Positions 59,008 through 64,000 of a stretch of DNA of 64,000 nt are shown here, piece by piece. The notes under the pieces were generated by a model, which saw only the letters and a list, made by a program, of their open reading frames with translations, had not been told where the DNA came from and did not search any database. Numbering within the stretch: the first letter of the stretch is position 1; each line of letters begins with the position of its first letter. Position numbers and translations under genes: made by a program. This DNA is from Tamaricihabitans halophyticus (GTDB lineage Bacteria > Actinomycetota > Actinomycetes > Mycobacteriales > Pseudonocardiaceae): contig NZ_SLXQ01000007.1 in the NCBI RefSeq assembly GCF_004340875.1, positions 186,001-250,000 of the forward strand. Reading direction: 5' to 3'.

Positions 59008-59101
59008 AGCGGCTGAGCCGCCCAAACGCTAGAGCAGCTGAGCTGCCCAAAGGCTAGAGCGGCTGAGCCGCCCCATGGCTAGAGCAGCCGAGCTGCCCAT
59101 G
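58985..59101. repeat. Tandem array of 25-bp units, each with a 13-nt palindrome
   Basis: Four units starting GCTAGAGC occupy 59003-59027, 59028-59052, 59053-59077 and 59078-59101 (25, 25, 25 and 24 bp); a partial fifth lies in the VOC gene end. Each has an odd palindrome: in order GCAGCC-G-AGCTGC, GCGGCT-G-AGCCGC, GCAGCT-G-AGCTGC, GCGGCT-G-AGCCGC, GCAGCC-G-AGCTGC, an A-B-C-B-A order. Paired changes in the arms preserve base pairing in B and C. The array fills the gap before the convergent SCO1664-family gene. It may act in termination or as protein-binding sites. Confidence 0.85.
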
Positions 59102-59139
59102 TCTCCAGCGGACGGCCGATCCGGGCTATCCCCGCACCG

Positions 59140-59943
59140 TCAGAACGGCGGCCAGGGGATAGCCCGCCACTGTTCGCCCGGACTGGGAAACACTTGGTTC
59201 GCCAGCAGCGCATCGGTTCGCTCCGTGATGGCGTGCACCTCGGCGGCGGTGAGATGTTCCGCCAGCTGCTCACTCAACTGACCGTCAAGTTCCGATCGCA
59301 GTTTTCGCAGCATCTCCACGGCGTCCTCCGGAAGCGGTTCACCGGACCAGCCCCAGAGCACCGTGCGTAGTTTCGGCTCACTGTGCAGACAGATCCCGTG
59401 GTCCACGCCATAAACATGCCCGGACTGGTCGGTGAGCACGTGCCCACCTTTACGGTCCGCGTTGTTCGCCACCGCGTCGAACACCGCGAGTTGCCGTACA
59501 CCGGCGTGATCCGCGTGTGCCAGGACGGCCGGCTCGCCGTGCCGATCATGCGCGTGCAGCACCACTCGCCACCCGTCCGGGACCTCGTCCGGACGCATGA
59601 TGTCCACCAGCTCGACCGACTCACCTTCCGGCGCGGCATCGATCCACAGCTGCACCATGCCCTCGCCGAATGGGCCGGATCGCAATACCGTCGGTGGTAC
59701 CAGATCGGCGCCGGTAGCCGAGGACAACAGGTACGTCGCGACTTCACGACCGGCCAATGTGCCGTCCGGGAAGTCCCACAATGGGCGTTCTCCGCGCACC
59801 GGCTTGTAGACGCAGTGGGCCGTGACCTCATCCAGCGTGATCGTGCCGAACAGCGTGGCGTTGGACGCGTCCACCAGCCTGCCCTCGACGTCGATCCGGC
59901 CATGTGTCACCAGCTCAACCATGCCCGGGTCCGACACGGTCAA
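59140..59943 (-). CDS. SCO1664-family protein (PI3/4-kinase-like fold)
   Basis: A 267-residue protein of the actinobacterial SCO1664 family. It has an N-terminal lobe (G-R-L-V-D-A-S-N-A-T-L-F-G, C-V-Y-K-P-V-R-G-E-R-P-L-W-D-F-P-D-G-T-L) and a kinase-like catalytic region (F-D-A-V-A-N-N-A-D-R-K-G-G-H-V, V-Y-G-V-D-H-G-I-C-L-H), where N-A-D-R-K and D-H-G resemble the D-x3-N and D-F-G elements. Its role is unknown. It overlaps the upstream DUF3090 gene by four bases. In many actinomycetes this pair lies with a histidine phosphatase and mshC; neither is here. Confidence 0.9.
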   Translation of the reverse strand: MTVSDPGMVELVTHGRIDVEGRLVDASNATLFGTITLDEVTAHCVYKPVRGERPLWDFPDGTLAGREVATYLLSSATGADLVPPTVLRSGPFGEGMVQLWIDAAPEGESVELVDIMRPDEVPDGWRVVLHAHDRHGEPAVLAHADHAGVRQLAVFDAVANNADRKGGHVLTDQSGHVYGVDHGICLHSEPKLRTVLWGWSGEPLPEDAVEMLRKLRSELDGQLSEQLAEHLTAAEVHAITERTDALLANQVFPSPGEQWRAIPWPPF

Positions 59944-60527
59944 CTCTCCGGGTCGGCTGTCGAGTCGTCGGCCGTGCGCCGGTAGCCGTTCTGCCGCGGG
60001 CAGATATGCCCTTGTGGGTCGAGTGGATCACCGCAGAGTGGGCATGGTTTACGGCCCGCGCCAACCACCCGATCGGCCCGTGCCGCGAACGCCCTGGCCT
60101 CGGCGGGTGTCAGGAAAACGCGCACCGCGTCGGGGCCCTCTTCGGTGTCGTCCAGCACAACGGCTTCGTCGACTTCGCCTTCGGTTATCGCGAGGAGTTC
60201 GATGACGACCGCCCGCGTCTCGGCATCCCAGCCAAGTCCCATCGTGCCTACCCGGAACTCTTCCTCGACGGGTACCTGGAGCGGTTCGAGGTCGAGGCTC
60301 GCCGCTTCCTCGGCGTCCGGTACGTCGGCGCCGAACCGTCGCGAGACCTCTTCGAGCAGCGAGCTTATCCGCTCCGCAAGCACGACGACCTGCTGTTTCT
60401 CCAGCGTGACGCTGACCGTCCGGGCTTGTTCGGAGGCCTGCAAATAGAAGGTGCGCTCGCCTGGCTCGCCGACCGTGCCTGCGATGAAGCGGTCGGGCTG
60501 GCGGAAGACATGGATTACCCGAGACAT
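59940..60527 (-). CDS. DUF3090-family protein
   Basis: A 195-residue actinobacterial protein: S-R-V-I-H-V-F-R-Q-P-D-R-F-I-A-G-T-V-G-E-P-G, then F-Y-L-Q-A, V-S-V-T-L-E-K-Q-Q-V, and F-L-T-P-A-E-A-R-A-F-A-A-R-A. A C-terminal zinc-ribbon-like C-P-L-C-G-D-P-L-D-P-Q-G-H-I-C-P-R-Q-N is intact. The role is unknown. ATG 60527 is the usual family start; the frame reaches 60578. It is coupled to the SCO1664-family gene and divergent from the S9 peptidase. Confidence 0.92.
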   Translation of the reverse strand: MSRVIHVFRQPDRFIAGTVGEPGERTFYLQASEQARTVSVTLEKQQVVVLAERISSLLEEVSRRFGADVPDAEEAASLDLEPLQVPVEEEFRVGTMGLGWDAETRAVVIELLAITEGEVDEAVVLDDTEEGPDAVRVFLTPAEARAFAARADRVVGAGRKPCPLCGDPLDPQGHICPRQNGYRRTADDSTADPES

Positions 60528-60667
60528 GACATCAACGACCCTAGGACACCGCGCCTGTGCCGGCACCAGCTCCCCCACTAATCATTCGCTATACCGTGCA
60601 GCGCACCGCCGACACCCGCGGAAACTGATGATGTTCGCACCGCCATCGATCGTTAGAGTTACCGCTC

Positions 60668-62617
60668 GTGACGAAGACCGCTCCTTACGGCACCTGGCCC
60701 TCACCATTGACCGCTGCTCAGGTCGCCGCCGCTGACGGCGCGCCCACCTGGCCGGACGTTGTCGGCGAGGAAGTGTGGTGGACCGAGCCGCGCCCTGAGC
60801 AGGGCGGACGGATCACCCTGCTGCGAGCCGTACCTGGCGAACCCGCTCGCGAGGTGCTGGCTGAGCCGTGGAACGTCCGCAACCGGGTCCACGAGTATGG
60901 CGGGCGGCCATGGACGGTGTTGCATACCGAGCATGGGCGACGGCTGGCGTTTACGAACTGGGACGACCAGCGGATCTACCTCTGTGATCCGGACGATCCC
61001 GCCGAACCAGTCGCACTGAGTCCGGAACCCGAGCGGCATCACGGGGTGCGCTACGCCGATCTGCGGCCTGGCCCCGGGGGCGAGCTCTGGTGTGTCCGGG
61101 AGCGCGTCACGGGGTCCGCGCGTACCGACGTGGTGCGCGACCTGGTCGCGCTACCGGTAGCAGGTCCCGAGCGGGTGCTCACGTCCGCGCAGCACTTCAT
61201 GACGAGTCCGCAGCCGAGTCCGGACGGCAGGCACGCGGCATGGTTCGGCTGGGACCACCCCCGGATGCCGTGGGATGGCACCGAGTTGTGCCTCGCCGAG
61301 ATTCAGCCGGATGGCACGTTCGGTCCGCATCGGGTGCTGGCCGGCGGCACCGAGGTGTCGGTTTGCCAGCTGGCCTGGGAATCCGCGGAGAGCCTGCTCG
61401 CCGTACTCGATCCGGATGGGTGGTGGAATCTCTATCGGATCGACTTGACTGGCACCGTCGACAACCTGGCGCCGGGCGCCCATGAGCTTGGCGATGCGCT
61501 GTGGAAGCTTGGCTCCCGCTGGTTCGCCCCACTCGGCGGCGGAAAGCATGCCGTCCTGCGATCCGGTCGACTCGCCGTACTCGACGAAGGCACGCGGACG
61601 GTGAGCGATGTGCCGGGCACTGGAGGTCTGCCGGTGTGGACCGCGAGCATTGTCGCCGATCGTGGTGCGATCGTCGGCGTCGCCGGCGGTCCCGACCGCG
61701 AGACGGCCGTGGTGCGGCTCGATCTGGACAGCGCCACGACAACCGAAATCACTTCGGCCGCCCCGAGTGTGCCGGTCGACCATCTACCGACACCGGTGGC
61801 CCGAACTTTCACGGCGGCGGATGGTTCGCGGATCCCCGCCTACTACTATCCGCCGACCAACCCGGCTTGCGCCGCACCCGACGGGACGGCTCCGCCATTG
61901 TTGGTGCACGTACACGGTGGCCCGACGAACCGCTGCAGCCCGGCGCTTGATCTGGAGTTCACCTACTTCACCAGCCGCGGTTTCGCCGTCGTCGCGGTGA
62001 ACTATGGCGGCTCCACTGGCTACGGACGCGCTTACCGGGAACGCCTGCGGGAACAGTGGGGGCTCGTGGACGTCGCGGATTGCGCGGCCGTCGCGGAAGC
62101 ACTGGCGGCCGAAGGCCTCGCCGACCCGAAACAGCTCGCCATCCGTGGCGGTAGTGCCGGTGGCTGGACCGCCGCGGCGGCACTCACCTCGGTGCGCACA
62201 TTCCGGTGCGGCACCGTCCAGTACCCGATTCTGGATCTCACCGCATGGACCAGCGATGGTGGCGAGACGCACGACTTCGAATCCCGTTACCTGGACAGTA
62301 TCGTTGGTGCCCTACCTGAACACGCCGAACGGTATCGGGAACGATCGCCGATCAACCGGATCGACCAGCTCGCCGGCCCCGTGTTACTACTGCAGGGATT
62401 GGAGGACGAGATCTGCCCGCCGGAACAGGCAACACGGTTCATCGAGGCCTTGGCCGGACGCGGCATCCCGCATGCCTACCTGACCTTTGCGGGCGAGCAG
62501 CATGGTTTCCGCCGCGCCGAAACGATCATCGAAGCATTACAAGCCGAGTTGTCCTTCTACGGTCAGGTGTTCGGCTTCGAGGTGGCCGGTGTACCAGCAC
62601 TGCGGATGAGCGAATGA
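60668..62617 (+). CDS. S9-family prolyl oligopeptidase-type peptidase
   Basis: A 649-residue serine peptidase. An N-terminal beta-propeller (V-H-E-Y-G-G-R-P-W, repeated W-x-x-D-x-x-P strands) precedes an alpha/beta-hydrolase domain: oxyanion region H-V-H-G-G-P-T, nucleophile G-G-S-A-G-G-W, acid Asp in L-E-D-E-I-C-P-P and His in E-Q-H-G-F-R. Y-G-G-S-T-G-Y-G-R-A-Y is characteristic of the acylaminoacyl-peptidase group. It is cytoplasmic, with no signal peptide. GTG 60668 starts T-K-T-A-P-Y. The next gene overlaps by four bases. Confidence 0.93.
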   Translation: MTKTAPYGTWPSPLTAAQVAAADGAPTWPDVVGEEVWWTEPRPEQGGRITLLRAVPGEPAREVLAEPWNVRNRVHEYGGRPWTVLHTEHGRRLAFTNWDDQRIYLCDPDDPAEPVALSPEPERHHGVRYADLRPGPGGELWCVRERVTGSARTDVVRDLVALPVAGPERVLTSAQHFMTSPQPSPDGRHAAWFGWDHPRMPWDGTELCLAEIQPDGTFGPHRVLAGGTEVSVCQLAWESAESLLAVLDPDGWWNLYRIDLTGTVDNLAPGAHELGDALWKLGSRWFAPLGGGKHAVLRSGRLAVLDEGTRTVSDVPGTGGLPVWTASIVADRGAIVGVAGGPDRETAVVRLDLDSATTTEITSAAPSVPVDHLPTPVARTFTAADGSRIPAYYYPPTNPACAAPDGTAPPLLVHVHGGPTNRCSPALDLEFTYFTSRGFAVVAVNYGGSTGYGRAYRERLREQWGLVDVADCAAVAEALAAEGLADPKQLAIRGGSAGGWTAAAALTSVRTFRCGTVQYPILDLTAWTSDGGETHDFESRYLDSIVGALPEHAERYRERSPINRIDQLAGPVLLLQGLEDEICPPEQATRFIEALAGRGIPHAYLTFAGEQHGFRRAETIIEALQAELSFYGQVFGFEVAGVPALRMSE

Positions 62618-63543
62618 ACCCCGACCGTATACCGGCACGACTGCGCCATGGCGACCGCGTCGAGCTCATCGCCCCGGCTGGTCCGGTCCCGGGAGATTTG
62701 CTCGAGGCAGGTATCGACGTCCTCGAATCCTGGGGGCTCCGGGTCACGCTTGGTAAGCATGTGCAGGCGCGGCACGCCGAGCTGAGCTACCTCGCGGGCG
62801 AGGATCAGGATCGGGCGGCCGATCTGCAGCGGGCCTGGTGCGATCCGGATATCGCGGCGGTGATCTGCGCCCGCGGCGGCTACGGCTGCCTGCGCATCAT
62901 GGAATATCTGGACTGGCCGAGTATGGCGGCCGCCCCGCCGAAAGTGTTCTGCGGTTCGAGTGACGTGACCATGCTGCATGAGGGCTTCCGGCGGTATCTC
63001 GAGCAGCCAACGGTGTTTTCGCCGATGCCCGCGACCGCGAACTTCGTTGGCGACGGGTGGGCCCAGCATCACCTCCGCCGAATGCTCTTCGAACCGAGCA
63101 CCGCGCGGGTGTTGACGGGGCCGGAGGCGAGTTGCCTGGTGCCTGGTCGCGCCCGTGGCCGGCTGGTTGGCGGTAACGCCAGCCTGCTGGCCACCGCGCT
63201 GGGCACGCCCGACGCGGTGTTACCGGAGCCGGGTTCGATCGTATTGCTGGAAGATGTCACCGAGGATGTGTACCGACTGGATCGCATCGTCACGCAGTTG
63301 CTGCGTGCCGGTTGGTTCGATGCGGTGGCCGGTGTCGCGCTCGGTTCCTGGACGGACTGTGGTGAGCTCGGCGCGGTGCGAGCGCTGATGCGCGATCGGC
63401 TTGGTTCGCTGGGTGTCCCCATCGTGTGGGAACTCGGCTTCGGTCATCTCCCAGACCAGCTCACCGTCCCCCTCGGTGTGCTGGCCGAGCTGGACGCCGA
63501 CGAGGCAACGCTTACCGTGCTGGAACCGGCGCTGCGGGACTGA
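62614..63543 (+). CDS. LD-carboxypeptidase (S66 family)
   Basis: A 309-residue S66 serine peptidase (LdcA/MccF type). I-A-P-A-G-P-V begins the fold, A-R-G-G-Y-G-C-L-R precedes the nucleophile region F-C-G-S-S-D-V-T (catalytic Ser), and the Glu and His appear in L-L-E-D-V-T-E-D-V-Y-R-L-D-R and L-G-F-G-H-L-P-D-Q. Members trim the terminal D-alanine of tetrapeptides in wall recycling or cleave microcin-like conjugates. Coupled by ATGA to the S9 peptidase, so both may serve peptide breakdown. It overlaps the convergent MFS gene end by 32 bp. Confidence 0.92.
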   Translation: MNPDRIPARLRHGDRVELIAPAGPVPGDLLEAGIDVLESWGLRVTLGKHVQARHAELSYLAGEDQDRAADLQRAWCDPDIAAVICARGGYGCLRIMEYLDWPSMAAAPPKVFCGSSDVTMLHEGFRRYLEQPTVFSPMPATANFVGDGWAQHHLRRMLFEPSTARVLTGPEASCLVPGRARGRLVGGNASLLATALGTPDAVLPEPGSIVLLEDVTEDVYRLDRIVTQLLRAGWFDAVAGVALGSWTDCGELGAVRALMRDRLGSLGVPIVWELGFGHLPDQLTVPLGVLAELDADEATLTVLEPALRD

Positions 63544-64000
63544 GCCGACTCTGTTGGCTCCCCGTACCCGCGAAGCCGGCAATCACCGCGGCGAGTAGGG
63601 CGGCCAGGCCGCCGATCACGAACAGCACCACGAACGCGGTCGTGGCGGGCACGGCGGTACCGGCGACCGTCATGGTGATCCCGGCGAACAAGGTGCCTGC
63701 CGTCGCGCTGCCTAGCGAGGTACCAATGCTCCGCGCGAGCGTGTTGATCCCGGTTGCCGCCGCGGCTTCGGTTTCCGGGGTGGTCTTCAGCACGAGGGCC
63801 GGCATCGCCCCGTACGCCACGGCGACTCCGCCGGAAACCACTGCGGCCGACAGCGCAACACCCCACAGTTCGGCACGCAGTAGCAGCCACACCAGGTAAC
63901 CCGCTCCGATGATCGCGGCACCTAACATCAGGGTCAGCCGCGGACCGCGTACCGTGATCAGCCGCCCGGCCAGCGGAGCGATCAGCACCATCAATAGCCC
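63512..64000 (-). CDS. MFS transporter (DHA2-like), C-terminal part only
   Basis: The gene continues beyond the right edge; about 162 C-terminal residues are visible. Segments P-L-A-G-R-L-I-T-V-R-G-P-R (the loop motif of MFS), L-G-A-A-I-I-G-A-G-Y-L-V-W-L-L-L, G-V-A-L-S-A-A-V-V-S-G-G-V-A-V-A-Y-G, and the diagnostic A-T-G-I-N-T-L-A-R-S-I-G-T-S-L-G suggest a 14-helix drug-proton antiporter. The last helix is V-L-F-V-I-G-G-L-A-A-L-L-A-A. Its stop lies within the end of the LD-carboxypeptidase gene on the other strand. Confidence 0.88.
   Translation of the reverse strand, partial: GLLMVLIAPLAGRLITVRGPRLTLMLGAAIIGAGYLVWLLLRAELWGVALSAAVVSGGVAVAYGAMPALVLKTTPETEAAAATGINTLARSIGTSLGSATAGTLFAGITMTVAGTAVPATTAFVVLFVIGGLAALLAAVIAGFAGTGSQQSRLSPAAPVPAR

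Noticed and set aside
58985-59101. The 25-bp tandem array as a CRISPR
   Set aside because: Units are contiguous with no unique spacers, so it is a tandem palindromic repeat, not a CRISPR array.
1-64000. tRNA, rRNA or transposase genes anywhere in the window
   Set aside because: The intergenic spaces are short and none shows tRNA-like arms; no protein resembles a transposase. The only recombinase is the tyrosine type at 10842.

Overview
The window is one contiguous piece of a high-G+C actinobacterial chromosome. The lineage markers are RbpA, a polyprenol-phosphate-mannose synthase next to Lnt, a short Rpf-type muralidase, an F420-dependent LLM-class oxidoreductase, the DUF3090/SCO1664 pair, frequent GTG starts and frequent four-base gene overlaps. 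A mycelial actinomycete of the Pseudonocardiales type is my best guess, but this is inference from gene content. I found no rRNA, tRNA, CRISPR array, transposase or insertion sequence.

1-29 kb reads as an accessory zone of small regulator-plus-enzyme modules: AraC/TetR/XRE regulators beside VOC, RibD_C-type reductase, SDR and alpha/beta-hydrolase genes. It also holds a CGNR zinc-finger gene, a zinc-finger/coiled-coil protein of unknown role behind a striking inverted repeat, a FOXRED2-like flavoprotein (frameshifted) followed by a tyrosine-phenol-lyase-like PLP enzyme, a tyrosine recombinase, a PHP-UvrD fusion, two PrmC/HemK-like methyltransferases, a YjaZ-type metalloprotease and a seven-repeat RCC1-like protein. 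Two genes here (7316-8856 and 20035-20892) are broken by frameshifts as read.

29-36.6 kb is a conserved block: GDPD, Rpf-like muralidase, UMF1-type MFS transporter, thymidine kinase, rbpA with an elaborate SigR-type promoter region, ppm1, lnt and an RlmA-type rRNA methyltransferase.

36.6-43.6 kb encodes most of the lysine fermentation route: KamA (lysine to beta-lysine), KamD/KamE (to 3,5-diaminohexanoate), Kdd (to 3-keto-5-aminohexanoate) and Kal (3-aminobutyryl-CoA to crotonyl-CoA). kamA is divergent from a tightly packed kdd-amidohydrolase-kamD-kamE-kal run. The Kce cleavage enzyme is absent from the window, and a YtcJ-type amidohydrolase is translationally coupled to kdd.

43.6-50.9 kb carries an FtsX-type ABC exporter with two ATPases, a membrane-anchored SGNH-like protein, a GNAT acetyltransferase, a TetR regulator and an APS kinase. 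51-64 kb carries an SNF2 helicase coupled to a SWIM protein, an M24 peptidase coupled to an Lrp/AsnC regulator, a 5'-3' exonuclease, a quinone-reductase-like flavoprotein and a VOC protein whose 3' end runs into a 25-bp palindromic tandem array. It continues with the SCO1664/DUF3090 pair, an S9 peptidase, an LD-carboxypeptidase and the start of an MFS exporter gene. Three convergent gene pairs terminate inside a shared CTAG, so the genome is very compact.

All family assignments are by reading motifs and overall protein character; no database search was run.
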